Assembly: GCA_947176895.1 (NCBI GenBank)
Contig: CAMWSK010000010.1
Coordinates: 17,337 to 81,336, forward strand
Direction of reading: 5' to 3'
DNA length: 64,000 nt
From: an uncultured Prevotellaceae bacterium
GTDB taxonomy: Bacteria > Bacteroidota > Bacteroidia > Bacteroidales > Bacteroidaceae
Positions 20,899 through 29,657 of this stretch are shown piece by piece. The number at the start of each line of letters is the position of its first letter. Within the stretch, counting starts at the first letter, position 1. The position numbers and the translations under genes are program-made. The notes below the pieces were generated by a model. That model had not been told where the DNA came from, did not search any database, and saw only the letters and a list, made by a program, of their open reading frames with translations.

Positions 20899-23067
20899 AT
20901 GACCGAACGACTTTTCCTGACGACCATAGCCGCGTGTGCGTCGTTGACGGTGCCTGCCAAAGACATTCTTGTCAACACGCCCAATACATCCCTGTTGCTG
21001 AAAGCGGAGGGAGGCCAGCCACTGCATATCAGTTATTATGGCGAACGTATTGATGACATCAATCAAGTCTACGCGGCCTACAGCCTTTGGGAACCGGCCT
21101 ATCCGGCCTTTGCGGGCGGAGGCAGCAATTCCTATGCCCTCAGCGTAAAGCACGCGGATGGCAACATGAGTACCGAACTAATCTATCTCGAAGACAAACA
21201 GACAACAGAGGCAAACTCCACACTTTACATCATCAGTATGAAGGACAAGGCCTATGACTTGCTGGTGGACGTATGTTACCGTGCCTACAACAACAGCGAT
21301 GTGATAGAGACCTGGACCGAAATACATAATCAGGAGAAAAAGCCTGTCACCCTGCTGAAATATGCCAGCGGATTCCTGCCGTTGCGCCGTGGAAATGCCT
21401 GGGTAAGCCACCAGCATGGCACATGGGGTGCGGAGGCATATATCTATGAAGAGCCTTTGCAAAACGGTATGTTCGAGGTATGCGAGTCCAATGGTGCCCG
21501 CAATGCTTTCTCCAGTCGTGCCAACATCATGATATCACTGGACGGCAAGCCTCGCGAAAACGAGGGGCGCGTGGTAGGTGCCGTACTCTGTTGGAGTGGT
21601 CCCTACCGTTTCTCCATAGACACGCCCGACCAGAGCGAACACCATCTGACCGTAGGTATCAACGAGGCCAATTCTGCCTATACGCTGAAAAAAGGCGAAT
21701 CCTTCACCACACCGCCATTGGCCCTCTCCTACAGCACCGAGGGTATGGGCGGCGTGAGCCGCAGCTACCACCGCTGGGCACGCCTCAACAACAAGGTGCA
21801 CAACGGCACTGCAACCCGCAAGATTCTGTTGAACAGCTGGGAGGGAGTCTATCTCAACGTCAGCCAAGACGGTATGGAAAAGATGATGGACGGCATCCGT
21901 GACCTGGGAGGTGAACTCTTTGTAATGGACGACGGTTGGTTTGGGAACAAATACCGCCGAACCCGCGACAATTGTGCCTTGGGCGACTGGGTGACCGACA
22001 CCCTTAAACTGCCCCACGGCATCCCCGCCTTAGAGAAAGCCGCTACGGAACGTGGACTGAAATGGGGTATATGGATAGAACCGGAGATGACCAACACCCA
22101 GAGCGAACTATACGAGACGCATCCGGATTGGGTTATCTGCCACCCCAACCGCACTCCCGTGACCGGCCGCGGAGGCACACAGCTGATACTGGACATGAGC
22201 AACCCGAAGGTACAGGACTTCGTATTCGATGTGGTAGACAGACTGATGAAGGAGACTCCCAACACATACTACATGAAGTGGGATGCCAATTTCGACATCG
22301 CCAATTTCGGTTCCCATCACCTCACCGCCGACAACCAAAGCCATTTGTATGTCGACTACCATCGTGGCCTGACTAAAACCTTGGAACGCATACGCGCCAA
22401 GTATCCCGACCTCGTTCTCCAATGCTGTGCTTCCGGCGGAGGACGCGTAAACTATGGTCTGATGCCGTTCTTCGATGAGTTCTGGGTAAGCGACAACACC
22501 GATGCACAGCAGCGCCTTTTCATACAATGGGGCACCAGCATGTTCTTCCCCTCCTGCGCCATGGCCCAACACGTGAGCGCATCACCCAACCACCAGACCG
22601 GGCGCGTCATCCCTCTGAAATTCCGTTTCGATGTGGCCATGACCGGACGCCTGGGCATGGAGATGAAACCCGAAGACCTCACGGAAAAGGAACTGGCCTA
22701 TGCCAAGAACGCCGTGGCCACATACAAGGAAATCCGCCCCATCATCCAACAGGGTAACCAATACCGCATACTGTCTCCCTATGACAAGACGGGCTATGCC
22801 TCGGAACTATATATCACCGACGACAAGTCCGAGGCCGTATTCTTTGCCTACAAGTTCGAGCATTATCTCAACCAGGCACGCCCGCGTTTCCTTTTCGCTG
22901 GTCTCAACCCAGATGCCACATACCGTCTGACGGAACTTTGCCGCAACGGCAATGCCGATCATTGGGAAGGGCATACATTCACGGGAAAGTTCCTGATGCA
23001 ACAGGGTGTGGAAATAGCCCTGAACGGCTTGTTCGCCTCCAAGGTCATACGTCTGACAAAACAATAA
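20899..23067 (+). CDS. GH36 alpha-galactosidase
   Basis: 722 residues with a signal peptide (MTERLFLTTIAACASLTVPA), so exported. The order is that of family 36: N-terminal beta-sandwich, (beta/alpha)8 barrel, C-terminal beta domain. Signatures are KWGIWIEPEMTN, the probable nucleophile Asp in MKWDANF, CASGGGRVNYG and the probable acid/base Asp in WVSDNTDAQQR. It removes terminal alpha-galactose from oligosaccharides such as raffinose or from host and plant glycans. I start at MTERLF; an upstream in-frame start falls inside the previous gene. It is probably cotranscribed with the fusion gene, although a metabolic link is not obvious. A bidirectional terminator follows. Confidence 0.93.
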   Translation: MTERLFLTTIAACASLTVPAKDILVNTPNTSLLLKAEGGQPLHISYYGERIDDINQVYAAYSLWEPAYPAFAGGGSNSYALSVKHADGNMSTELIYLEDKQTTEANSTLYIISMKDKAYDLLVDVCYRAYNNSDVIETWTEIHNQEKKPVTLLKYASGFLPLRRGNAWVSHQHGTWGAEAYIYEEPLQNGMFEVCESNGARNAFSSRANIMISLDGKPRENEGRVVGAVLCWSGPYRFSIDTPDQSEHHLTVGINEANSAYTLKKGESFTTPPLALSYSTEGMGGVSRSYHRWARLNNKVHNGTATRKILLNSWEGVYLNVSQDGMEKMMDGIRDLGGELFVMDDGWFGNKYRRTRDNCALGDWVTDTLKLPHGIPALEKAATERGLKWGIWIEPEMTNTQSELYETHPDWVICHPNRTPVTGRGGTQLILDMSNPKVQDFVFDVVDRLMKETPNTYYMKWDANFDIANFGSHHLTADNQSHLYVDYHRGLTKTLERIRAKYPDLVLQCCASGGGRVNYGLMPFFDEFWVSDNTDAQQRLFIQWGTSMFFPSCAMAQHVSASPNHQTGRVIPLKFRFDVAMTGRLGMEMKPEDLTEKELAYAKNAVATYKEIRPIIQQGNQYRILSPYDKTGYASELYITDDKSEAVFFAYKFEHYLNQARPRFLFAGLNPDATYRLTELCRNGNADHWEGHTFTGKFLMQQGVEIALNGLFASKVIRLTKQ

Positions 23068-23090
23068 CCCCCACGAAGCACACTATACAC

Positions 23091-23141
23091 ATAGTTTTTC
23101 AGCCGGAATCGGGCTTTGACCTGATTCCGGCTGAAAACTAT
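23091..23141. terminator. Bidirectional terminator between the GH36 and MmcQ-like genes
   Basis: A long inverted repeat (GTTTTTCAGCCGGAATC and GATTCCGGCTGAAAAC) with A/T arms serves both convergent genes. The TAG stop of the MmcQ-like gene lies inside the right arm. Confidence 0.9.
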
Positions 23142-23533
23142 ATTTCTTCTTCCACATCCTTTACCCCATGGCGTTCCGCATCGTCCAGCAATTGAAGTCT
23201 TAGCGCCTTGGGGGTGACATTCTTGCGAATCACAGTCAAATAGGAATGACGTATCTCGCGCATCACGATTCCATCGGGAAGCATGGGAAAACAGAGATTG
23301 TTCCAATGCCGCTTGTTGAAATGCCACGCAGGTGTGATGGCAGGACTGGCATCACGAAGCATCACCGCACGGTCGGGATCACACTTCACCGTCACATTAT
23401 CGGGATTGTCCAGATTCAAAACGGCAAACCACTTGTCCCCGATTCTGTACACCACAATCGGGTCATCAAAAGGTTCCGTCTCCGCCACATTGGGCAAAGA
23501 CAGGATATATTCTCGCAACTCTTCAATATTCAT
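23138..23533 (-). CDS. MmcQ/YjbR-family protein
   Basis: 131 residues, small and cytosolic. The pattern NIEELREYILSLPNVAETEPFDD, then KWFAVLNLD, CDPDRAVMLRD and PAWHFNKRHWNNL is typical of MmcQ/YjbR proteins, which have a CyaY-like fold; their function is not firmly known, although DNA binding has been proposed. I start at MNIEELREY because upstream in-frame residues lie inside the alkD gene. It begins 4 bases after the alkD stop, so the pair is one operon. Confidence 0.9.
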   Translation of the reverse strand: MNIEELREYILSLPNVAETEPFDDPIVVYRIGDKWFAVLNLDNPDNVTVKCDPDRAVMLRDASPAITPAWHFNKRHWNNLCFPMLPDGIVMREIRHSYLTVIRKNVTPKALRLQLLDDAERHGVKDVEEEI

Positions 23534-23537
23534 AACA

Positions 23538-24299
23538 TCAGCTCTTTCGCATAAGCCAATACCTCCGGTCAGCCTCATCCATGCGTTCGATGGCATAGCG
23601 CAACGTTGTGCGCGGCATCCGGGCATAGTTTTCTTCAAGGAAAGACGCTAACGTCCGCTCGTCCTTCTTCCCCACTTCGCGAAGCATCCAGCCCGTAGCC
23701 TTGTGAATCAGGTCATGAGGATGAGACAGGAATTTCGCAGCGATACGCAACGTGTCATCAAACCGCCCCTCCTTAATCAGACGAAGCGTAGTGACGATGG
23801 CGATACGTTGTTCCCACAAATTGGAACTACAGGCCAGTTGGTCAAGGATGTCGCGGGAAGGAAGACCGCCATCGGATTGGGGATGCAGAAGCCACTCACC
23901 CAGGATTTTCGGGCAGGAGAGGTCCACCAAGTCCCAGTTATTGGCCTGCCGGGCATGTCTGAGATAGAAGGCGGCCAGTTCGTCGCGCCGTTCGGCACCC
24001 CTCACAGGGATGTCGTTTCTTCTCGGCAGAGCCGCCTTCATCTCCTCCACAAGCAGGAGAAATCCGCATAAGCGTGCCTCATGCCATTCACTATAAAGCA
24101 ACTTCTCAATCTCCCCCAGCGGTACATCATGCCCGGCAGCCTTCACAATCATCCGGGTCTGAGGCACCTTAAGTCCAAGAAACCTGTCGCCATAGCCATA
24201 TTCCCCCACACCGCACTTGAAGAAGCGCATCAAATGTCCGGCCTGAGAAACATCCTTCATAGCCGTCAACTCTTCCAAAATCTCCATTGACGTTACCAT
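23538..24299 (-). CDS. AlkD-type DNA alkylation repair protein
   Basis: 253 residues. AlkD-like proteins are HEAT-repeat glycosylases that remove alkylated purines. Visible family blocks are GLKVPQTRMIVK, SEWHEARLCGFLLLVEEM, NNWDLVDLSCPKILGEWLL and the C-terminal KATGWMLREVGKKD. Two Met codons are possible starts: MVTSMEIL (24299, chosen) and MEILEEL (24287). A TACCTTTG box lies about 56 bases upstream. A 61-bp stretch of this gene (23731-23791) recurs at 26356-26416. Confidence 0.9.
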   Translation of the reverse strand: MVTSMEILEELTAMKDVSQAGHLMRFFKCGVGEYGYGDRFLGLKVPQTRMIVKAAGHDVPLGEIEKLLYSEWHEARLCGFLLLVEEMKAALPRRNDIPVRGAERRDELAAFYLRHARQANNWDLVDLSCPKILGEWLLHPQSDGGLPSRDILDQLACSSNLWEQRIAIVTTLRLIKEGRFDDTLRIAAKFLSHPHDLIHKATGWMLREVGKKDERTLASFLEENYARMPRTTLRYAIERMDEADRRYWLMRKS

Positions 24300-24354
24300 A
24301 ACTTCGTCTTTAAAATGCCAATCAATCACATCGGATGGTAAAGAAATTCGCAAG

Positions 24355-24362
24355 CAAAGGTA
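24355..24362 (-). promoter_or_regulatory. -7 box of the alkD-mmcQ operon
   Basis: TACCTTTG on the minus strand, about 56 bases above the ATG at 24299. No -33 match is evident. Confidence 0.5.
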
Positions 24363-24454
24363 AGCAATTTGTATCGCACCCACAAACGATATTCTTGCGG
24401 AACGCATCAATAAGAACGTGGGGGCGATGAAATATAACAAGACAAGCCGCGTAT

Positions 24455-24630
24455 GTTCTATGCCGTTTGTGAAGCCTTCAAAAGCAGTGTGGATGTTTGG
24501 GGAAATACATGTTCATCTTTTTGAAAAACATGCTCATGTTTTTCAAAAAGATGAACATGTATTCGAGGACTTTTTTTGAGGGGGGCTGAAAATTCCACAA
24601 ACAATTAAAAATCATCGAACTCTCGTTAAT
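24455..24630. repeat. Four-dyad array B with conserved flanks; contains a 60-bp near-perfect palindrome
   Basis: A gene-free stretch of about 435 bases lies between the divergent alkD and Fe-S genes, and this element fills its middle. Units start at 24482 (17 bases, one inserted), 24505, 24526 and 24547. Bases 24504-24532 and 24535-24563 are a perfect 29-bp inverted repeat around a CT loop. The flanks (GTTTGTGAAGCC on the left, CATCGAAC then GTTAA on the right) also occur around array D at 50431-50598, so the two loci are copies of one non-coding element. Confidence 0.88.
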
Positions 24631-24647
24631 AATATCATAAAAAAACG

Positions 24648-24655
24648 TAACTTTG
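24648..24655 (+). promoter_or_regulatory. -7 box of the Fe-S/pyruvyl transferase pair
   Basis: TAACTTTG about 78 bases above the ATG at 24734, directly downstream of element B. A -33 element is not clear. Confidence 0.45.
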
Positions 24656-24733
24656 TCTTTGAGCCAATCAAAATCAAAGACCGTTTGTCAAACGTTTGCC
24701 TACGGGCAACGACTTCCACAAGCACTCAGATAT

Positions 24734-25231
24734 ATGATACAGACCACAGATAAGAAAAACTGCTGCGGCTGCAGTGCCTGTGCATCTATCTGCCCCAAGC
24801 ACTGCATCATAGCCGACTTCCGGGGTATCAAAAAGGTTATTCCCGAAATGAATGACGATAAAGGTACGAGCCTGGTGCTGATAAACACAGAAAGAGGAAG
24901 CAAAGCATTGGACTGGGACAATCTTTCATGTAAAGAGACGTCAGCTGCATTGGCACTCAAACACAATCCATCTTATTACCAATCTGTTAACGCTCATCCC
25001 AAACGCAATAGATTCTTTACGCACTTAGATGGGACCGGCAGTGTGGTAAGCCTGATTGATGATTGTCTCCGTCCGACTTTTATCAAACGCCTGAAAAAGT
25101 ACTGTTCCATCTGTAAGCTGTTTCGGTGGGATACCAAACAGGACTTGACTCCAACACCTTCATTGCCAGAAAGCAGGTCCGTCACGCATATCACATTCCG
25201 CGACAAAAAAACAAGGTTGGAAGTCATATAG
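24734..25231 (+). pseudogene. Shortened F420-hydrogenase-beta-type Fe-S protein (internal in-frame loss)
   Basis: 165 residues, intact frame. The N-terminus has one 4Fe-4S motif (Cys 10, 13, 16, 20, ending CP). It runs almost at once into ADFRGIKKVIPEMNDDKGTSLVLINTERG and NPSYYQSVNAHPKRNRFF. In the roughly 400-residue coenzyme F420 hydrogenase/dehydrogenase beta-subunit-like proteins of polysaccharide loci, those blocks lie far behind the Fe-S motifs, so about 200 or more residues, including the second cluster, appear to be missing without a frameshift. The C-terminal 50 residues are not recognised. Full-length relatives often sit beside a pyruvyl transferase, as here. It is probably non-functional, or keeps only a small electron-transfer part. 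Confidence 0.65.
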
Positions 25232-25258
25232 GTTGCAAATCAAATTAAAAGGAAAAGT

Positions 25259-26368
25259 ATGAGACTTGGAATTGTAACACAACCGCTGTCGCAGAACTAC
25301 GGCGGAATACTGCAGAACTATGCCTTACAGCAAATGCTTAAGCGCATGGGACATGAACCGATTACGATTGACTGGCAAAGCAAAACACCATTGTGGACTT
25401 ATCTGTTGCGCACCGTCAAAAACACATTGTTTTTCTGTATTCCGGGGATAAAAAGCAAATTTGCACCCTGGCCGAAGATAAAGCCGAAAAACAAACTGAT
25501 TGCTCCGTTTATAGATACACATATCCATCTGACAGACGAAGTGACAAGATACAATCGGAAATTGGTGGACAGATATCAGCTGGACGGTTTGATTGCAGGA
25601 AGCGATCAAGTGTGGCGTCCGAAGTATAATCATCATCGCCTATATGATTGCTATCTGCAATTTGCAAAGGGAAAAAAGATTTTTAGGATGGCCTATGCCG
25701 CCTCCTTTGGCGTTGATTACTGGGAGTATTCCAAGAGGAAGACCGCCCGATGCAAGAAGTTGATACGTATGTTCGATGCGGTTTCCGTTCGTGAACACAG
25801 CGGGATAGAGTTGTGTGCATCCCATCTGGACTGCAAAGCAATCGAGGTGCTCGACCCCACCTTGCTTCTCTCGGCCGAGGACTACACAACGTTGTGTGTT
25901 GATATACCCAAACCCCAAGAAGCCTTTTTGGCGGCCTACCTGCTTGATGCGGACGAGGAGAAACGGCGAATGGTCGAGGAAATCGCTTCTCGGCACCGGT
26001 TATCCGTGCATTATGTTTCTGCGGATAACGACATAAGTCTACGAGTGGAGGAATGGCTGGCTTTGTTTCGCGATGCGAATCTTGTAGTTACCGACTCTTT
26101 CCACGGAACGGTATTCTCGATTATCAATCATACGGATTTCATTTCCATTCCGAACCCAAACAGAGGTGCAAGTCGTTTCGAGTCATTGCTGTCCAAATTC
26201 GACCTGTCCAACCGTTTGATTCGCAATCCGGAAAAGATGACAGACCTTCCCCCTATCGATTGGAAACACGTGGACGAACTAAAGCGACAATGGCAAAAGC
26301 ACAGTGTTGATTTCTTGGCCATACTGTCCGACACCGCGACATACAAGCGAAGACGAATTTCGCAGTAA
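25259..26368 (+). CDS. Polysaccharide pyruvyl transferase family protein
   Basis: 369 residues. These enzymes transfer pyruvate from PEP to a sugar of a surface polysaccharide. Family blocks are NYGGILQNYALQQMLKRMGHEP, LIAGSDQVWRP, FDAVSVREHSG, VLDPTLLL and the C-terminal VVTDSFHGTVFSIINHTDFISI. It starts 27 bases after the shortened Fe-S gene. The final residues (ISQ) and stop codon come from a 61-bp fragment of the alkD gene on the opposite strand, so the native C-terminus may have been replaced. The pair is separated from the main polysaccharide locus only by the tmRNA gene. Confidence 0.85.
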   Translation: MRLGIVTQPLSQNYGGILQNYALQQMLKRMGHEPITIDWQSKTPLWTYLLRTVKNTLFFCIPGIKSKFAPWPKIKPKNKLIAPFIDTHIHLTDEVTRYNRKLVDRYQLDGLIAGSDQVWRPKYNHHRLYDCYLQFAKGKKIFRMAYAASFGVDYWEYSKRKTARCKKLIRMFDAVSVREHSGIELCASHLDCKAIEVLDPTLLLSAEDYTTLCVDIPKPQEAFLAAYLLDADEEKRRMVEEIASRHRLSVHYVSADNDISLRVEEWLALFRDANLVVTDSFHGTVFSIINHTDFISIPNPNRGASRFESLLSKFDLSNRLIRNPEKMTDLPPIDWKHVDELKRQWQKHSVDFLAILSDTATYKRRRISQ

Positions 26369-26416
26369 TACGCAACGTGCCACCGAACCGGCCTTCCTTA
26401 ATCAGACGAAGCGTAG
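26356..26416 (-). pseudogene. 61-bp partial copy of the alkD gene
   Basis: Bases 26356-26416 match 23731-23791 with about seven differences, starting AATTTCGCAG and ending GACGAAGCGTAG. Upstream and downstream there is no further match. The copy supplies the stop codon of the pyruvyl transferase gene. With the original it brackets about 2.6 kb as a direct repeat. Bases 26417-26535 hold nothing I can identify. Confidence 0.8.
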
Positions 26417-26535
26417 AGGCATTTCAAACTTTTTCTGCCTTTGACATGGTCGAATTGCGGTGATAACAATGCGTTCTGCAAATTTGTCCTCGGTGAGCAT
26501 AGTAATTATTTAGGACTTTAGGGCAATGCTCCCAT

Positions 26536-26583
26536 TAAAACAGCAAGTCCTAACTTCAGATTTACTAAAGTTAGGGCTTGCTG
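26536..26583 (-). terminator. Terminator of the tmRNA gene
   Basis: CAGCAAGTCCTAACTT pairs with AAGTTAGGGCTTGCTG (one G-T type mismatch), and on the minus strand the hairpin is followed by a TTTT tract. It lies directly behind the tmRNA 3' end. Confidence 0.85.
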
Positions 26584-26586
26584 ATG

Positions 26587-26984
26587 TGGAGCCGGAGGGG
26601 ATTGAACCCTCGTCCATACAGGGACATCCTGCGCTTTCTACATGCTTATTCCGGACTTCGTTTTCGTGCGGCGGCAAGACCCGAACCACCAACCGACGCC
26701 TTATCCTCTAAATTTTCGCCACAGGCACGAGGCTGCCCAAGGCTATCTCCGAGTTTCCAGTGCCTCTGTACCCAAGCGCTTCGGAGCAAGAGTGCTTGGA
26801 GAGACATCCCGTTCCAACCCCTTGGGTCGGAATTAAGCCGAATCTACTGTACTTCGATTAAGCAGCGAGAGCGTAATTGTTTTCGCCAGTTAAACTTTGT
26901 CAGTCATTGATTATAGAGAGCGGCCAACAACTCTCTGCATGCTTACGCAACACATCATCCTGCTGTCAAATCCATGTCGACCCC
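26587..26984 (-). ncRNA. ssrA: tmRNA (transfer-messenger RNA)
   Basis: 398 bases. tmRNA frees ribosomes stalled on broken mRNAs and tags the peptide for proteolysis. The 5' end GGGGTCGACATGGATTTGAC pairs with the 3' end CGGCTCC to make a seven-pair acceptor stem with two G-U pairs; the discriminator A is at 26587 and CCA is not encoded. The T arm reads GGGTTCAATCC near the 3' end. The tag frame (26887 down to 26858) encodes GENNYALAA and ends in TAA, the form known in Bacteroidales. It has its own promoter and terminator. Confidence 0.97.
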
Positions 26985-27008
26985 GGTTTTTTGTTGCATT
27001 AACAGACG

Positions 27009-27016
27009 CAAAGTTA
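27009..27016 (-). promoter_or_regulatory. -7 box of the tmRNA gene
   Basis: TAACTTTG on the minus strand, 25 bases above the mature 5' end; the short extra leader would be removed by RNase P. Confidence 0.6.
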
Positions 27017-27028
27017 CAAAAAATTCCT

Positions 27029-27036
27029 ATCTTTGC
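27029..27036 (+). promoter_or_regulatory. -7 box of the polysaccharide operon
   Basis: TATCTTTG 47 bases above the ATG of the SLBB export gene. It is divergent from, and only 12 bases away from, the tmRNA box, so the two promoters share upstream DNA. Confidence 0.6.
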
Positions 27037-27083
27037 AAGATAATGAATGTTTTTTAGCGCAAATTACACGAACATTTAAAGAT

Positions 27084-29624
27084 ATGAGAAGACTTTTTTT
27101 GCTGGTGTTCCTTTTGTGCCTGGGCCAGTTGGCCATCGCACAAAGCATGACGGACGATAAAGTGCTGGAGTATGTGCAAAGCGAGCAAGAGAAGGGCACG
27201 AAACAAGTGACCATCGTGCAGAACCTGCTGCAAAAAGGCGTGACACGCGAACAGATGCAGCGTGTGCGCAAAAAATATGAGGCAAGCCAATCGGGACTGG
27301 GCGCCACCAACGGGAAACAGACATCGAATCCATCGGAAAACCGTTTGCGAACCAACAAGGAAAAAAACGAAGACGAATGGAGAAAGAGAAACGGCTATCT
27401 GGTGAAGAGCCGCCGCGAATTGAACGAAAAACGCCTGAAGACAAGGGAAGACCGCACACGGGAGTTGACAGAGGAAATGGGATTTCTGGATCTCGACTCT
27501 CTGCTTTACTACCAAAACCTTCTGAACCAGCAAGACCGCAACCAGGTGTTCGGCAGGAATCTTTTTAACAACGAACTGCTCACTTTTGAGCCGGGCATGA
27601 ACATCGCCACTCCTGCCAACTATGTGCTGGGAGCCGGTGATGCCGTCATCATTGACGTATGGGGAGCCACACAAGAGAGCTTCGAGGGAATCGTCTCTCC
27701 CGATGGCGTAGTGGTAATCGAGGGTGTCGGCCCCATCAAATTGGCCGGACTGAACGTATCCAAAGCCACGGAACGCGTGCGGCAAACGTTGAGCCAATTC
27801 TATCAAGACTGTGAAATAAGCCTGTCATTAGGCGACAACCGAAGCATACAGGTTCAGGTGATGGGCGAAGTGAGGATACCCGGCACCTACACACTCTCCG
27901 GCTTCTCCACCACATTCAATGCCCTCTATTGCGCCGGAGGCATCAACGACATCGGAACACTCCGCAACATCAAGGTCTATCGCAGCGGCCATTTGGTGGG
28001 TACACTCGATGTTTACGACTATCTGCTTAACGGCAATGCCCGCGGAGACATACGTCTGCAGGACAACGATGTCATCATGGTTGACACCTACGACGCTTTG
28101 GTAAACGTGACCGGCAAGGTGAAACGCCCGATGTTTTATGAAATGCGCAGCAACGAGAGCGTCAGCCAGGTGATAAAGAACGCCGGAGGCTTCACCGGCG
28201 ATGCCTTCACCAAAAACATCCGCCTGACCCGCAAGGCCGGGACGGAATACAGCATGCACACGGTGGATGAGTTTCAGATGAGCAACTTCACGCTCATGGA
28301 CGGGGACAGCATCTATGTGGACAGCGTTATCGCCCGCTTCAACAACATGGTGGAGGTGCGAGGCGCAGTGATGCACTCGGGACAATACCAGCTGGGCGGT
28401 GACATACAAACCGTCAAGGGACTCTTGTTAGCCTGCGAGGGACTGCGTGAGGACGCGTTCCGCACACGTGCCGTGATGCATCGCCAGAAAGACGACCTCA
28501 GTCTGGAAATGGTGAGCATCAACCTGGAAGATCTTCTGAGCGGAGCAACTCCCGATGTGCCACTCAGAAACGGTGATGTACTCTTCGTGCCCAGCACCAT
28601 GGACCTGAAAGGTGAACGCACACTTTCCATCACAGGTGAAGTGATGTATCCGGGTATCTACCAGTATGCCGAAAACACACGTGTGGAGGATTTGATACTT
28701 ATGGCCGGCGGACTGACACCCGCCGCGTCTTATGCCCGCGTCGATGTTTTCCGTCGCATCGATAACCCGTCGGCCACAGAGAAATCGAATGAGGTGACGC
28801 GCCAATTCTCCATCAGCCTCAAAGAGGGACTTCAGTCAGGCGAAAGTGACATCAGCCTGGAACCCTATGACCAGGTTGTGGTGAGAAAAGCGCCGGACTA
28901 CGCCGAACAAAAGGTGGTCACCGTTCAGGGGTGTGTGAACTTTGAGGGCGACTATGCCATGACCGACAATAATTTCCGCCTGAGCGACCTGATAAAAAAC
29001 GCCGGAGGCATCACAAAAGAAGCCTACAGCCGCGGAGGCCGCCTGATACGCAAGCTCACGGAAAGTGAAAAGATGCAACAGGAAAGCGCCATGCGTGCCA
29101 CTCAAATACAGATGTACGAAGAGGCCATGCAAAACGACAAGACGTTCAACACGGCACAGATTGACTCGATAATGGATTTGAAACTAAATCTAAGTGACGA
29201 GTATCCCGTGGCAATAAATCTGGAAAAGGCATTGAACGACCCCGGATGTGCCGAGGACGTGGTATTACGCGAGGGCGATGTTCTTTACGTGCCGCAATTT
29301 AACAACACGGTGAAAGTTAGCGGTGAAGTGGCTTATTCCAACAGCATGAACTTTATAAAAGGAAAAAGCCTTGGCTATTACATCGACCGTGCCGGCGGAT
29401 ACAGCAGCAAAGCCAAGCAAAAAGGTGTCTATGCCATCTATCAGAATGGAGCGGTGAAGCGACTTAACCGGCGTTCTGCGAGCAAGATAGAACCCGGATG
29501 CGAGATTATCGTACCCACGAAACAACAAAGCAAGCGTATCAGTTCCACAGAGATGATGGCCATTGTCAGTGGTGCGGCCTCTTTGGCCTCGATAATAGTA
29601 GCTTTGCTTGGTGTATTCAAATAG
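27084..29624 (+). CDS. Polysaccharide export protein with multiple SLBB domains (Wza-like)
   Basis: 846 residues with a signal peptide (MRRLFLLVFLLCLGQLAIAQS) but no lipobox. After a charged, helix-rich region (about 25-150) comes the Poly_export motif NYVLGAGDAVIIDVWG, then about six SLBB-type repeats of the form VxGEVxxPGxY...L..AGG, and a final hydrophobic helix (about 822-844, TEMMAIVSGAASLASIIVALLG). Such proteins form the outer-membrane or periplasmic channel for capsule or exopolysaccharide. I start at MRRLFLL; an upstream TTG would lie in the promoter. It opens the polysaccharide operon and is followed by the Wzz-like gene after 33 bases. More SLBB repeats than in E. coli Wza is usual in Bacteroidota. 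Confidence 0.92.
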   Translation: MRRLFLLVFLLCLGQLAIAQSMTDDKVLEYVQSEQEKGTKQVTIVQNLLQKGVTREQMQRVRKKYEASQSGLGATNGKQTSNPSENRLRTNKEKNEDEWRKRNGYLVKSRRELNEKRLKTREDRTRELTEEMGFLDLDSLLYYQNLLNQQDRNQVFGRNLFNNELLTFEPGMNIATPANYVLGAGDAVIIDVWGATQESFEGIVSPDGVVVIEGVGPIKLAGLNVSKATERVRQTLSQFYQDCEISLSLGDNRSIQVQVMGEVRIPGTYTLSGFSTTFNALYCAGGINDIGTLRNIKVYRSGHLVGTLDVYDYLLNGNARGDIRLQDNDVIMVDTYDALVNVTGKVKRPMFYEMRSNESVSQVIKNAGGFTGDAFTKNIRLTRKAGTEYSMHTVDEFQMSNFTLMDGDSIYVDSVIARFNNMVEVRGAVMHSGQYQLGGDIQTVKGLLLACEGLREDAFRTRAVMHRQKDDLSLEMVSINLEDLLSGATPDVPLRNGDVLFVPSTMDLKGERTLSITGEVMYPGIYQYAENTRVEDLILMAGGLTPAASYARVDVFRRIDNPSATEKSNEVTRQFSISLKEGLQSGESDISLEPYDQVVVRKAPDYAEQKVVTVQGCVNFEGDYAMTDNNFRLSDLIKNAGGITKEAYSRGGRLIRKLTESEKMQQESAMRATQIQMYEEAMQNDKTFNTAQIDSIMDLKLNLSDEYPVAINLEKALNDPGCAEDVVLREGDVLYVPQFNNTVKVSGEVAYSNSMNFIKGKSLGYYIDRAGGYSSKAKQKGVYAIYQNGAVKRLNRRSASKIEPGCEIIVPTKQQSKRISSTEMMAIVSGAASLASIIVALLGVFK

Positions 29625-29657
29625 CTTTTCTCCAATAGCAAAAACAATTTAGGACAT

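Noticed and set aside
26526..26910. Several short open frames over the tmRNA gene
   Set aside because: The sequence is fully explained by tmRNA: acceptor stem, T arm, tag frame, terminator.
27009..27036. Invertible promoter of the polysaccharide locus
   Set aside because: No inverted repeats flank the promoter and no dedicated invertase or UpxY-type gene is nearby.
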